DNA from: Clostridiales bacterium
GTDB lineage: Bacteria > Bacillota_A > Clostridia > Oscillospirales > Oscillospiraceae
NCBI GenBank assembly: GCA_004553625.1
Contig: SFKX01000003.1
Coordinates: 122,984 to 186,983, forward strand
Direction: 5' to 3'
DNA length: 64,000 nucleotides
Shown here: one piece after another, positions 42,726 through 51,849 of the stretch
Layout of the letters: every line of letters begins with the position of its first letter
Numbering within the stretch: position 1 is the stretch's first letter
Program-made: the position numbers and the translations under genes
Notes under the pieces: generated by a model
What the model saw: only the letters and a program-made list of their open reading frames with translations
The model's database searches: none
Told to the model about the DNA's origin: nothing

Positions 42726-44430
42726 AGTCGCCCTCCCTTATCTTCGGCATCCTTATCTCCACGCAGGTGCCGACGTCCGGCTCGCTCGTAATGTGCAGGC
42801 CGTAGCCCCTGCCGAAATATATCTTCAGCCTGTCGTTCACGTTGCGGATGCCTATGCCCGTCCTGTCCGTCGGCTCCTGGCGCATCGTCGCCTCGATCTG
42901 CTCCTCGCTCATGCCCACACCGTTGTCCTGGACGCTGAACACGATGTCCTCCCCGTCCGAGCGCACGCGGACGTCTATGCGTCCCTCCTCCACCATGAGG
43001 TCAAGGCCGTGGGTGATGGCGTTCTCGATGATGGGCTGCAGGGTTATCTTGTTGCAGTAGTAGCCCAGGCAGTCCGGGTCCACGTCAAAGGCATAGGTGA
43101 ACTGGTTTTTGTAGCGGTACATCTGTATCTGGAGGTAGCTTTCCGCGTGCTCTATCTCCTTGGCGATTGGTATGAGCTCGTGTCCGCGGCTGATGCTGAT
43201 GCGGAAGAGCCGGGCGAGGGCATGGACCATTTTCACAGCATCCGCGTTGCGGCCCTGCTCGCACATCCAGGCGATGGAGTCCAGGGTGTTGTAGAGGAAA
43301 TGGGGGTTTATCTGGGCCTGGAGGGCCTTGAGCTCCGTCTTGCGGAGGTTTATCTCCTCCTCGCGGACGGTGGACATGAGCTGCTGTATCCTCAGCACCA
43401 TGTGCTCGAAGGAGGCGGAGAGCTCCTGCACCTCCCGCGTACCGCCGACGGGACGGTAGGTGAAATGGTCGGCGTCTGCCTCGAAGCTCTCCATAGCCGA
43501 GGCGAGGCCGCGAAGCGGCCTGCCCAGCAGCTTCGAGAGCAGCCAGCTCGTCAGGAGCGCCACTCCCAGGACCGCCGCCGCCAGCCAGAAGGAGAGGTTT
43601 ATCATCTCGTTCACGTTCCGGTTAACGAGCTCGTCCACATAGCTCACGCCGACGACTCTCCAGCCGCTGTCGCCCACGCTGTTAAGGCAGTAGATGACGG
43701 TGTCGTCCGCATAGGCGCCGTCCTCCAGCGCGGCGAGGGCTTCCGTGTTTTCAGATTTGAGTCCGGCATATAGCAGCTGCTGCTGCGGATGGTAGACGAT
43801 GTTGCCATCCGCGTCCATGAGAAAGCAGTAGCCGCGCTGGCCGATGCTGACGTTGTTTATGTAGCTCGATATGCTGGAAAAGCTCAGGTCGAGAGAGACC
43901 CAGGCGGCCTCTCCCCCCGCCTCCAGCGGCGAGGTCATGGTGACGACCCAGGGATAGTAGCCCTCAAAAATTGTCTCCACGTGCGGGGCGCTCATATATG
44001 AGCTCTCCGCATTCTGAGCAAGTTCAAGGTCGAAAGAGAGGTTTCTGAATATCTCCTCCCTGGGTTCCCGGCCCGGAGACCAGCAGTCAAGCAGGCTGCC
44101 CTCCGGCGAATAGCTCGTCACAGCGACGACGTCCGGCCGGAACTTCAAAAAGGCGGCCAGGAGCTTGTCCCGGTTCTCTCCCGGCTCGGAGACTGACTGC
44201 TCCACCAGTTCCATCGCCTGGTACATGTCTCTCATGTAACTGCCGACCGTGTTTGATACCTGACTCACTGCCTGGGCGCTGTTAGTCCGCGCGCTCTGGA
44301 CCATCGCGCTGCGGTAGCGGTTCAAAAAAAGCAGGATGCAGCAGACCAGGATGATCGCCACAACTCCCACGACCATGGTCACGAGTATTGTGGTGATGCG
44401 CAGGCCCCTGCGTGAGGTATTGCCGTTCAA
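42712..44430 (-). CDS. Sensor histidine kinase, YesM/LytS type
   Basis: 572 residues. Span 1 (about 12-35), a Cache-like external domain (about 40-270), span 2 (about 275-297), HAMP (about 300-350), His_kinase block QINPHFLYNTLDSIAW (phospho-His near residue 374) and HATPase_c with N-box QPIIENAITHGL and G-boxes (DNGVGM, GIGIRNV). It should phosphorylate the response regulator encoded upstream. TTG start 44430 overlaps the regulator stop (TTGA) with GAGGGGG nearby. Confidence 0.92.
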   Translation of the reverse strand: MNGNTSRRGLRITTILVTMVVGVVAIILVCCILLFLNRYRSAMVQSARTNSAQAVSQVSNTVGSYMRDMYQAMELVEQSVSEPGENRDKLLAAFLKFRPDVVAVTSYSPEGSLLDCWSPGREPREEIFRNLSFDLELAQNAESSYMSAPHVETIFEGYYPWVVTMTSPLEAGGEAAWVSLDLSFSSISSYINNVSIGQRGYCFLMDADGNIVYHPQQQLLYAGLKSENTEALAALEDGAYADDTVIYCLNSVGDSGWRVVGVSYVDELVNRNVNEMINLSFWLAAAVLGVALLTSWLLSKLLGRPLRGLASAMESFEADADHFTYRPVGGTREVQELSASFEHMVLRIQQLMSTVREEEINLRKTELKALQAQINPHFLYNTLDSIAWMCEQGRNADAVKMVHALARLFRISISRGHELIPIAKEIEHAESYLQIQMYRYKNQFTYAFDVDPDCLGYYCNKITLQPIIENAITHGLDLMVEEGRIDVRVRSDGEDIVFSVQDNGVGMSEEQIEATMRQEPTDRTGIGIRNVNDRLKIYFGRGYGLHITSEPDVGTCVEIRMPKIREGDYEKK

Positions 44431-45731
44431 GCCCCCTCACCCGCTTTCCCCGTCTCCAGTCTGCGCCGCATCGCGTTCGGGGACTCGCCGCAGTATTTCT
44501 TGAAGCAGTAGCTGAAATAGTGCTGGTCCGTGTAGCCGCAGCGCAGTGAGATCTCCTGTATCTTGAGGTTGGAGGAAGCGAGCAGCTCGCGCGCAGCCTC
44601 CATTCGTTTGCGGATGAGGATGTTTATGAAGGTCTCGCCGGCGTATTTCTTTATGCAGGCGCTGAGATGGTTCGGACTGACGTCCAACATCCCGCTGAGC
44701 GACACGAGCGAGAGGCCGGCGTCCATATAGTTCTGGTCAAGCGCCTCGAGCGCCCTCTTGCAGAGGAGATTCCCGCCCTTGACCGCGGGGGCCAGGTCGC
44801 TTATAAACTGCGCGCCGCTCTCGGAACGGTCCCCCTGTCTGAGCGCCTCCATGGCCTCTCGATAAGCTCCGTGAAGTTCGCTCAGGCTCCGCACCGCACG
44901 GCTCACTCCGATCCGGCAGCGTCTTCCCAGGACCCTGTCCGCCATCTGCGGCAGCTCGTCCGCAAGGATGTGCAGGTATTCTTCAAAATCCGAAGGGTTG
45001 CCCAGCAGGACCGTGATGACCTTGCCCGAGGCAAAAAAGCTCACGCTGCGCATATATTTCGCGGCCAGCCTGTCCACGGAGGCGACAAAGGCCGGAGGGG
45101 TCCGGTTTGTCCCGTCCTCTCCCAGAAGGATCGACACCATGACCGTGTAAAAGGGCCTGTCCCCCTTGTCGCGCAGGAGTCCGCACTGCCTGGCATAGGC
45201 CTCCGCGTGCGAATCGCCCTCCGGTTCCGCAAAGTCGTCCAGGACAAGAGGCATGAGCATGGCCGCGCGCAGGTCCGGGCCGTCCGCTCTGGAGGGGGCC
45301 TGGCGGAACATCGCAAATTGCGCGTCTATCTTCTGGCGGATGACGCGCAGTTCGGCGCCCAGTCCCTCGACCGTAAGGGGTTTGAGCATATAGCTGATAA
45401 TGTTGTATTGTATTGCCTGTTGGGCGTATTCAAAGTCGTCAAACCCGCTCAGGAAGGCGATATTCGTCGCGGGGCGCACCTCCCGCACCTGGCGCGCAAG
45501 CTCGATACCGGAGATAAAGGGCATCCTTATGTCCGTGAGGAGCAGGTCCGGCTCCAGTTTTTCCACCAGCTGCAAGGCGTCCAGTCCGTTGCTGGCACTG
45601 CCGACCAGACGAAAGCCGCAGTCCTCCCAAGGTATCATGCTGCAAACGGCGTCCCTGAGCTCGTCCTCGTCGTCTGCGACTATCACGGTGTAGAGCGTTT
45701 TATGGTTCAAGTTCGGCACCGTCCTTTCCAT
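44427..45731 (-). CDS. Response regulator, YesN/AraC type
   Basis: About 434 residues. Receiver domain with acidic pocket VADDEDELRDA, phospho-acceptor Asp in LLLTDIRMP and Lys in MLKPL; a long linker; C-terminal AraC/XylS HTH pair (SLSGMLDVSPNHLSACIKKYAGETF..., IQEISLRCGYTDQHYFSYCFKKYCGESP). It likely activates the mgl operon when the kinase is stimulated. The start is uncertain: ATG 45761 lies upstream of the predicted transcription start, ATG 45731 has no ribosome site, and TTG 45710 has AAAGGA at a long spacing. All retain the receiver domain. Confidence 0.9.
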   Translation of the reverse strand: MERTVPNLNHKTLYTVIVADDEDELRDAVCSMIPWEDCGFRLVGSASNGLDALQLVEKLEPDLLLTDIRMPFISGIELARQVREVRPATNIAFLSGFDDFEYAQQAIQYNIISYMLKPLTVEGLGAELRVIRQKIDAQFAMFRQAPSRADGPDLRAAMLMPLVLDDFAEPEGDSHAEAYARQCGLLRDKGDRPFYTVMVSILLGEDGTNRTPPAFVASVDRLAAKYMRSVSFFASGKVITVLLGNPSDFEEYLHILADELPQMADRVLGRRCRIGVSRAVRSLSELHGAYREAMEALRQGDRSESGAQFISDLAPAVKGGNLLCKRALEALDQNYMDAGLSLVSLSGMLDVSPNHLSACIKKYAGETFINILIRKRMEAARELLASSNLKIQEISLRCGYTDQHYFSYCFKKYCGESPNAMRRRLETGKAGEGA

Positions 45732-45759
45732 TACCGGAAAATTAGAGCATACTGACCAC

Positions 45760-45788
45760 ATTATAACAGAACTTCCGCAGCCTCACAA
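45760..45788 (-). promoter_or_regulatory. Predicted promoter of the regulator-kinase-binding protein operon
   Basis: Minus-strand TTGTGA (45783-45788), 17-base spacer, TATAAT (45760-45765, perfect). Start near 45753. Confidence 0.7.
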
Positions 45789-45820
45789 TTCCCAGAGCGC
45801 CCACTTCTCCGCGCATGAAG

Positions 45821-45855
45821 AAAAAAACAGGCGCCGCGGTCGGCGCCTGTTTTTT
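45821..45855. terminator. Bidirectional terminator downstream of the EamA gene
   Basis: AAAAAACAGGCGCCG (45822-45836), CGGT loop, CGGCGCCTGTTTTTT (45841-45855): 15-bp stem with A/T tails, functional on either strand. Ends the EamA transcript and isolates it from the regulator operon. Confidence 0.93.
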
Positions 45856-45870
45856 CACCTGTGTTTGTTT

Positions 45871-46731
45871 TTATAGCAGCATGGCTCCCGTTCCCAGGAC
45901 TATCAGCACCAAACCGACCGCCGCGCGGCGGCTGAGTTTCTCCTTGAGCACGACCCAGGAAAAGAAAATGGTGACGAGTATGCTTAGTTTGTCAATAGGC
46001 ACAACGACGCTGGCAGGTCCATCCTGCAGCGCTCGGTAATAGCAAAGCCAGGAGCCGCCCGTGGCGAAGCCGGACAGTATCAGGAAGATCCAGCTCTTGC
46101 GGCTGATCTGTCTTAGTCCTTTTTGCTCGCCGGTGATAAACACCATCAGCCAAGCCATGACCAGCACAACAATGGTGCGTATGGCGGTACCGAGGTTGGA
46201 GTCCACGTTTTCCACGCCGATCTTGCCGAAGATGGAAGTCAGGCTGGCAAAAACTGCGGAGAGCAGGGCGTAAATGAACCACTTGCCGCCTTTGACCTCG
46301 CTCTGCGTCTCCTTTTTAGAAACCATGAGCAGCGTGCCGGCGCCTATGCCGACAACGCCCGCCGCCTGAGGGAGGGAGATGGGCTCGCCAAGCAGTATGA
46401 AGGCGAGCAGGATGGTGAGCACGGTGCTGGACTTGTCGATCGGAGTGACCTTGTTCACGTCGCCCAGCTGCAGCGCGCGAAAATAACATAGCCACGAGGC
46501 GCCCGTAGCCAAACCCGAAAGCACGAGGAAGAGCAGTGTGCGTCCGGAGATATCGCCGATGCCCGACTGAGAGCCGACGATGAAAACCATGACCCACGAG
46601 AAAACGAGCACAACCACGGTGCGCAGCGCAGTTGCAAGAGTAGAGTTGACATTTTCAATGCCGATCTTGGCCAAAATGGCGGTAAGGCCGGCAAACATGG
46701 CCGAGCCCAGCGCAAAAAAGAGCCAAAGCAT
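45871..46731 (-). CDS. EamA-family (drug/metabolite) transporter
   Basis: 286 residues, ten predicted spans as two homologous EamA halves: each begins with (A/S)xFAxLT(A/S)IxxKIGxENVxS and ends with a GxxLxxxGxxxL block. This internal repeat is the family hallmark. Substrate unknown. Own promoter and terminator, monocistronic. ATG follows GGGAGAT. Confidence 0.9.
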   Translation of the reverse strand: MLWLFFALGSAMFAGLTAILAKIGIENVNSTLATALRTVVVLVFSWVMVFIVGSQSGIGDISGRTLLFLVLSGLATGASWLCYFRALQLGDVNKVTPIDKSSTVLTILLAFILLGEPISLPQAAGVVGIGAGTLLMVSKKETQSEVKGGKWFIYALLSAVFASLTSIFGKIGVENVDSNLGTAIRTIVVLVMAWLMVFITGEQKGLRQISRKSWIFLILSGFATGGSWLCYYRALQDGPASVVVPIDKLSILVTIFFSWVVLKEKLSRRAAVGLVLIVLGTGAMLL

Positions 46732-46768
46732 GAGATCATCTCCCTTTCTATGCGGCTATTGCGGCAAT

Positions 46769-46797
46769 ATAATAAGCCACGCGGCCAAATATTGCAA
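46769..46797 (-). promoter_or_regulatory. Predicted promoter of the EamA transporter gene
   Basis: Minus-strand TTGCAA (46792-46797), 17-base spacer, TATTAT (46769-46774). Confidence 0.65.
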
Positions 46798-46862
46798 GAG
46801 CCGGCAAAGCCCGCCGCTCCGATAGGAACAGCGGGCATGCGTCGCGTAGCTCTTTCACACTC

Positions 46863-47714
46863 TCAGCCTTTTATACCTCCTGCCTGCAGGCCGGAGACGA
46901 AGTATTTCTGGCAGCAGACAAAAACTATGAGCACCGGCACAAGGCTTGCAACGCTCATTGCAAAAACATAGCCCCACTGAGTAAACTGGTGCTGGCCGAA
47001 GAAACCGGAAATGGCTATGGGAAGAGTGCGCTTGGCATTGTCATTGATGACCGTCATGGCCCAGGGGAACTCCTCCCAGGCGGTCAGGAAGTTGAAGATG
47101 CTAACGGAGGCAATGGCCGGGCTCGCCAGCGGGCAGATGACCTTGAAGAACACCGTGAACACGCTGCCGCCGTCCATGTATACCGCCTCGTCATAGTCGC
47201 GCGGTATGCTCTCGATGTAGCCCTTTATCATGAAGGTCGAAAAGGGTATGACCCAAGCGACATAGAAGGGTACGAGGCCGAAAAGCTTGTTCGTCAGCTT
47301 CAGGAAAGTCGCCAGCTGGTACTGCGTAATGATGAGCGTCGTGCCCGGGATTATCATTGTGCCGATGACAAGGCCGAAGAGCAGCTTCCGGCCCGGGAAG
47401 CGGAAGCGCGCCAGGCAGAAGGCCAGCGCAGTCGCTATGAAGGCCGCGATGAGCACGGTCAGTATGGTGACCGCCGCACTGTTCAGGAAGTTCTGGTAGA
47501 ACTTTTCCTGCGCGAAGATATACTGGTAGTTCTCAGCCGTCAGCTCCTCCACGGAGGGGAAGAACCTGGGCGGGAACTCATAGAGCGCGCCATTCGGCTT
47601 GAGCGAGGTGCTTATCATATATACCATCGGCAGCACCGACACCGCGCCGCCCAAAAGCAGCAGCAGGTATTTTACGGCGTTGGCCGCGTTTTTCTTTGTA
47701 AATCTTTTGTGCAT
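46863..47714 (-). CDS. ABC sugar permease, MalG-type (CUT1)
   Basis: 283 residues, six spans. EAA loop EAVYMDGGSVFTVFFKVICPLASPAI (about 180-205) is the BPD_transp_1 signature, and FNFLTAWEEFPWAMTVI follows. Partner of the MalF-type permease encoded upstream; ATG 47714 with GAGGTG. No ATPase gene is in this operon, so a shared MsmK-type ATPase elsewhere is likely, as is common for CUT1 systems in Firmicutes. Confidence 0.93.
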   Translation of the reverse strand: MHKRFTKKNAANAVKYLLLLLGGAVSVLPMVYMISTSLKPNGALYEFPPRFFPSVEELTAENYQYIFAQEKFYQNFLNSAAVTILTVLIAAFIATALAFCLARFRFPGRKLLFGLVIGTMIIPGTTLIITQYQLATFLKLTNKLFGLVPFYVAWVIPFSTFMIKGYIESIPRDYDEAVYMDGGSVFTVFFKVICPLASPAIASVSIFNFLTAWEEFPWAMTVINDNAKRTLPIAISGFFGQHQFTQWGYVFAMSVASLVPVLIVFVCCQKYFVSGLQAGGIKG

Positions 47715-47722
47715 ATCACACC

Positions 47723-48616
47723 TCAAAACTGGCTCTCGCCGTTTTTACGCATTGCCTTGAACTGCAAAACTGCGAGGAAGGCCAGCGTCACGGCCACGAT
47801 GAAGGACAGCGCCGCGGCGTAGCCGAAGTCGCCGGAGCTGAATGCCTTGGAGTACATCCAGGTCAGCACGACCTCTGTTTCATGCATGGGCTTGCCGTCC
47901 GTTATCATCTTGATGGAAGTGAACACATTGAATCCGCCTATCGTCAGCATGACGAGGGCAAAGAGTATGGTCGGCTTTATGCTGGGCAGGGTGATGTAGA
48001 AGAACCGGGCGAAAGGCCCGCAGCCGTCCATGGACGCGGACTCGTAGAGCTCCTGCGGCACGCTCTGCAGGGCGGCGAGGAACACGACCAAGTTCCAGCC
48101 CACGCCCTTCCAGATGCCGAGCATCATCGCCACGGTGAGCCCGCCCCAGCGGGTATCGAGCCAGCGGATATTGCTCTCGCTCAGGTGCAGGACGTTCGTG
48201 AGCAGGTAGTTGAGCATGCCCTCGGTGTTGAAGATGTACCGGAACACCAGCGACACGATGACCCAGGAGGTTATGACCGGCAGGTAGTAGACGACCCGGA
48301 AGGTCACGCGGAAGCGCGGGATGGAGTTTATGAGCACCGCCGCAAGCAGCCCAAGCGCCATCTGGCCCGGCACAGTGACGACGGTATAGATGAGCGTGTT
48401 GGCGAAGGCCGTCCGGAAGGTGGCGTCGCCGAGCACGGCTGCATAATTAGAAAGACCGGCGAAGCTGTGCTCGAACATGTTGTCGCGGTTCCACTCCAGG
48501 AAGCTCATGTACAGCAGCTTCAGAATGGGATATATCGTGAACAGGGCAAAGACAAGCACGCCCGGCAGCAGGAGGGCAATGAGCTGGATTCGGTTTCGCC
48601 TCGGCTTTAGCTGCAT
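47723..48616 (-). CDS. ABC sugar permease, MalF-type (CUT1)
   Basis: 297 residues, about six spans. EAA loop ELYESASMDGCGPFARFFYITLPSIKPTILF near 195-225. ATG 48616 is chosen because AAAGGAG lies eight bases upstream; a longer frame has no ribosome site. The genes for binding protein and GH13 enzyme precede it, which points to alpha-glucan oligosaccharides as substrate. Confidence 0.93.
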   Translation of the reverse strand: MQLKPRRNRIQLIALLLPGVLVFALFTIYPILKLLYMSFLEWNRDNMFEHSFAGLSNYAAVLGDATFRTAFANTLIYTVVTVPGQMALGLLAAVLINSIPRFRVTFRVVYYLPVITSWVIVSLVFRYIFNTEGMLNYLLTNVLHLSESNIRWLDTRWGGLTVAMMLGIWKGVGWNLVVFLAALQSVPQELYESASMDGCGPFARFFYITLPSIKPTILFALVMLTIGGFNVFTSIKMITDGKPMHETEVVLTWMYSKAFSSGDFGYAAALSFIVAVTLAFLAVLQFKAMRKNGESQF

Positions 48617-48717
48617 ATCGGGGCTCCTTTCCAATAAAGCGCGCGGGAGGGCCGGCGTGGGCGCTCCCGCGCACAAAGCAGTTGCGATGTATGGTGTATC
48701 CTGTTATAATTTGAATG

Positions 48718-50034
48718 TTATCCGGCGAGGAGCACGTCCACCTTCGCGGCCAGTTCGTCCAGTGTGGTCTGGGCATCCGCGCCGTTAACGATGATGTCGG
48801 TGACGGCGGTGGTCAGCTCGCTGTCTATGTCGGACCAGGCGGCTACGGGCGGGCGGGCCTTCGCAGTGGTGATGGCCTCGAGGAAGGGCGCGTAGTCCGC
48901 GTTCTTGACCGTGTCGCTCTCGAGCGCCGTGGTGTTCACCGGGATCTGGCCGACCTTGGCCATCTCCTCCTGGGCGAACTCGCTCGTCATGAACTTCATG
49001 AACTCCCAGGCGCCCTCCTTATTCGCGGTGTTGAACATGGCTATGTCCTCGCCGCCCAGCACGGAGATCGAGCCGGCGGAGCCCGCGGGCATCTCGGTCG
49101 TGGCGTATTTGAAGTCGGGGTAGGCCCCCGCCATCTCGGCGGTCTTCCACGGACCCTCGAGCAGCATCATGTAGCGGCCTGTGCCGAAGCCGTCGGTCAT
49201 CGGGATGTCGCCGCTGTTGAAGCCCGTGAGCTGGCCGTTCATGTAGAGGTCTGCGAGCATCTGCACCGCCGCAACGGTCTCGGCGCTGTTGAGGAAGCCG
49301 GTGGCCTGGGTGTAGTCCTCGTTGGTTATCTCGCCGCCCATGCTCCAGATGTAGGGCAGAATGTTCCATCCGGCGAGCGCGGGCTCGTTCAGGCCCCAAA
49401 CCTGCTGGCCGTTCTCATTCGTGCCGGAGAGCGCGGCGATAGCCGCGAGCATGTCGTCGATGGTCTCTGGCGCGGCAAGGCCCGCATTCTCAAAGGCCTC
49501 AGCGTTATAGAAGAGTATCTTCGTGTTCGTGTTGAGCGCGAGGGCGTAGTAGCTGCCGTTCACCTGGCCGGTGCTCATGGCGCTGGGCAGGAGAGCCGCG
49601 GCGACATCACTGAAATCGGCAATCTCCTGGTCCAGCGGTACGAGGATGTCCATTGCCTCAAACTCCGGTACCCAGGCTATGTCCAGCCTCGCCACGTCGG
49701 GCAGGGTGTTTGAGTTCGCGCTTATCAGGATCTTGTCGTGCAGGTCCGCCCACTCGTGAGAGACGGCGTTGACCTTGTACTCGGGATGCTCCTCCTCGAA
49801 CTTGGGGATGAGCACATTCATAAGGGTTTCATTCTCCGCGGACTGGGCGCTGTAATGGTGCCAGAAGTTGATGACAGTCGGCTCTCCGGCGTCCGGGCTG
49901 CTTCCGGGCGTCTCGCTGGCCTGCGGGGGTGAACTGGTGTCTGGCGCTTCATTGCCGCAGGCAGCTAATGTCGCTACCATTACTGCCACGGCAAGCAGGA
50001 GCGCCAGCATTTTTACGTACTTCTTCATTTTCAT
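48718..50034 (-). CDS. ABC sugar substrate-binding lipoprotein (CUT1 type)
   Basis: 438 residues. Lipobox LAACG (Cys26), Ser/Pro/Glu-rich linker, then SBP_bac_1 features: TVINFWHHYSAQSAENETLMNVLIPKFEEEHPEYKV, NTLPDVARLDIAWVPEF, and GAWEFMKFMTSEFAQEEMAK near the C-terminus. Overlaps the GH13 stop by four bases. Binds oligosaccharide for the MalF/G pair. A gap of about 100 bases before the permease gene holds no clear hairpin. Confidence 0.92.
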   Translation of the reverse strand: MKMKKYVKMLALLLAVAVMVATLAACGNEAPDTSSPPQASETPGSSPDAGEPTVINFWHHYSAQSAENETLMNVLIPKFEEEHPEYKVNAVSHEWADLHDKILISANSNTLPDVARLDIAWVPEFEAMDILVPLDQEIADFSDVAAALLPSAMSTGQVNGSYYALALNTNTKILFYNAEAFENAGLAAPETIDDMLAAIAALSGTNENGQQVWGLNEPALAGWNILPYIWSMGGEITNEDYTQATGFLNSAETVAAVQMLADLYMNGQLTGFNSGDIPMTDGFGTGRYMMLLEGPWKTAEMAGAYPDFKYATTEMPAGSAGSISVLGGEDIAMFNTANKEGAWEFMKFMTSEFAQEEMAKVGQIPVNTTALESDTVKNADYAPFLEAITTAKARPPVAAWSDIDSELTTAVTDIIVNGADAQTTLDELAAKVDVLLAG

Positions 50035-51836
50035 TTCTGACCTCGCTTTCTTTCCTGTTTGAATATTTTCACGGTCCGCGCCGGTATGCTCAGACTGAGC
50101 ACCGCCGGGCAGCCCGCCGAATACGGGTCCTTCGAGGGGTTAATTACAGAAGTTACGGTCTCTCCGGAAAAGGCCTCGCGCCACTCGCCGGAGCCGTCCG
50201 GCACTCGGGCCTCGCCCTTGTACCAGCGCTCTCCTGCGTTGATGATCACGAGCACGTCCTCCGCCTCGTGCGTGCGGCAAAAGCCGAACACGTTGGCGCC
50301 GTCGTCGCAGACGGAGTTGTAAAAGCCGCCTTTCTGCAGGGCAACAGAGCCTTTCCGCAGGGCTATGAGCTCCCTGAACCAGCCGAGCAGCTCCTGCTGT
50401 CTCTCCGCCGCCCCCCAGTCCATGGCGCGGCGGCAGTCAGGGTCGTTCTCGCCCTCCATGCCCAGCTCGTCGCCATAGTAGACCGCGGGGCAGCCGGGAA
50501 AACACATCTGCAGCGCCACGGCGAGACGGTACTTTCCCACGTCCCCGCCACAGAGGGTGAGGAACCTCGGCGTGTCGTGGCTGTCCAGGGGATTGTACAT
50601 CCGCAGGCAGACCTCGTAGGGGTAGAGCGCCAGAAGACGGTTCGCCCTGTCCGCAAAGCCCGAGGCCCCGAGCTTCGAGATCGCCAACCAGTCCCGCGCG
50701 GCGTCCCGGAAGAGGTAGTTCATCGCGGAATCCAGCCTGCCGGGGCTCACCAGCCGCCAGGCGTCGCTCCAGGTTTCGCCCAGGAGCAGACAGTTCGGCG
50801 CTTCGAGCTTCAGCTCCCGGGAGAACTCCTCCCAGAACACCGCGGGCAGCTCGTCGGCCACGTCCAGCCTCCAGCCGTCGGCGCCGCTCACGCGGAGCCA
50901 GTGCTTGCCCACCTCGATGAAATAGCGCCGCAGCTCCGGGTTTGCCAGGTTCAGCTTCGGCATCCACTTGTAGTGGCCGACGCAGTCGTAGGTGCGCGTC
51001 TCGTGCGTGACAGGGTAGGAGTTTATGAAGAACCAGTCGCGGTATCCCGAGGCCTCGCCGTTTTTGACCACATCCTGAAAGGGCGGCCACCAGTAGCCGC
51101 AGTGGTTGAATACGCCGTCCAGCAGCACGCGGATGCCGAGCGCGTGCGCGTCGGAGGCGAGGGCGCTCAGGTCCTCCTCCGTGCCGAAGTGCGGGTCGAT
51201 GCGGTAGTAGTCCACCGTGTCGTACTTGTGGTTGGACGGAGCCTCGAACACCGGCGTGATGTAGAGACAGGTCGCGCCGAGGGACGCTATGTAGGGCAGC
51301 TTTTCGCGTATGCCGCGCAGGTCGCCGCCCATGAAATTCTCGCGCGTCGGGGCAGCGCCCCAGGCGTCCGCGCCCTCCGGCGTGAGCGAGGGGTCGCCGT
51401 TCTTGAACCTCTCGGGAAACAGCTGGTAGTAGACCTGGCCCGAGCTCCAGTCCGGGGCCTTGAAACCGTCCTCGGGATTGGGCCAGAGGAACTCGAAGAA
51501 GTCCTCATCCATGCCCGGCTCCGTGTCACGGAAGCCGTTCGGCCCGTACCAAAGTTCAAGGGAACCCGAGCGCAGGCGGAAGCAGTAGCGTATGTACGCG
51601 GAGATGTGTTCCGTAACGATCTCCGCCTCATGGCAGTCCCGCCAGCGGTCACGGAGCACGGGCCTTATCGCTGTCTCCCGTCGCTCAGCCGGGTCCGTCT
51701 CGCCGCGCTCCCACCAGAGCAGCGCGGCCTCGTCAACGTCGCCCCTCGCGGTGAAGAGCCGCACGGCCAGCGAATTTCTCGACTTTGGATAGATATACTC
51801 GGCCGTGGCGCGGTGGGCGACCGCTGCGTGATCCAT
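50031..51836 (-). CDS. GH13 alpha-glycosidase (neopullulanase/cyclomaltodextrinase-like)
   Basis: 601 residues, no signal peptide, so cytosolic. An N-terminal beta domain (about 1-130) precedes the TIM barrel. The four GH13 regions are clear: DGVFNHCG; GWRLDVADE (nucleophile Asp near 325); LLGETW (acid/base Glu near 351); DSHDTPR (third Asp near 420). The N-domain plus this sequence order fit GH13 subfamily 20, which cleaves maltodextrins, cyclodextrins or pullulan. ATG 51836 follows AGAGGAGGT. It degrades sugars brought in by the permease encoded downstream. Confidence 0.92.
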   Translation of the reverse strand: MDHAAVAHRATAEYIYPKSRNSLAVRLFTARGDVDEAALLWWERGETDPAERRETAIRPVLRDRWRDCHEAEIVTEHISAYIRYCFRLRSGSLELWYGPNGFRDTEPGMDEDFFEFLWPNPEDGFKAPDWSSGQVYYQLFPERFKNGDPSLTPEGADAWGAAPTRENFMGGDLRGIREKLPYIASLGATCLYITPVFEAPSNHKYDTVDYYRIDPHFGTEEDLSALASDAHALGIRVLLDGVFNHCGYWWPPFQDVVKNGEASGYRDWFFINSYPVTHETRTYDCVGHYKWMPKLNLANPELRRYFIEVGKHWLRVSGADGWRLDVADELPAVFWEEFSRELKLEAPNCLLLGETWSDAWRLVSPGRLDSAMNYLFRDAARDWLAISKLGASGFADRANRLLALYPYEVCLRMYNPLDSHDTPRFLTLCGGDVGKYRLAVALQMCFPGCPAVYYGDELGMEGENDPDCRRAMDWGAAERQQELLGWFRELIALRKGSVALQKGGFYNSVCDDGANVFGFCRTHEAEDVLVIINAGERWYKGEARVPDGSGEWREAFSGETVTSVINPSKDPYSAGCPAVLSLSIPARTVKIFKQERKRGQK

Positions 51837-51849
51837 GGCGCACCTCCTC

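Noticed and set aside
44427..45761. ATG 45761 as the start of the response regulator
   Set aside because: It lies upstream of the predicted transcription start near 45753 and adds ten residues that do not resemble a receiver domain.
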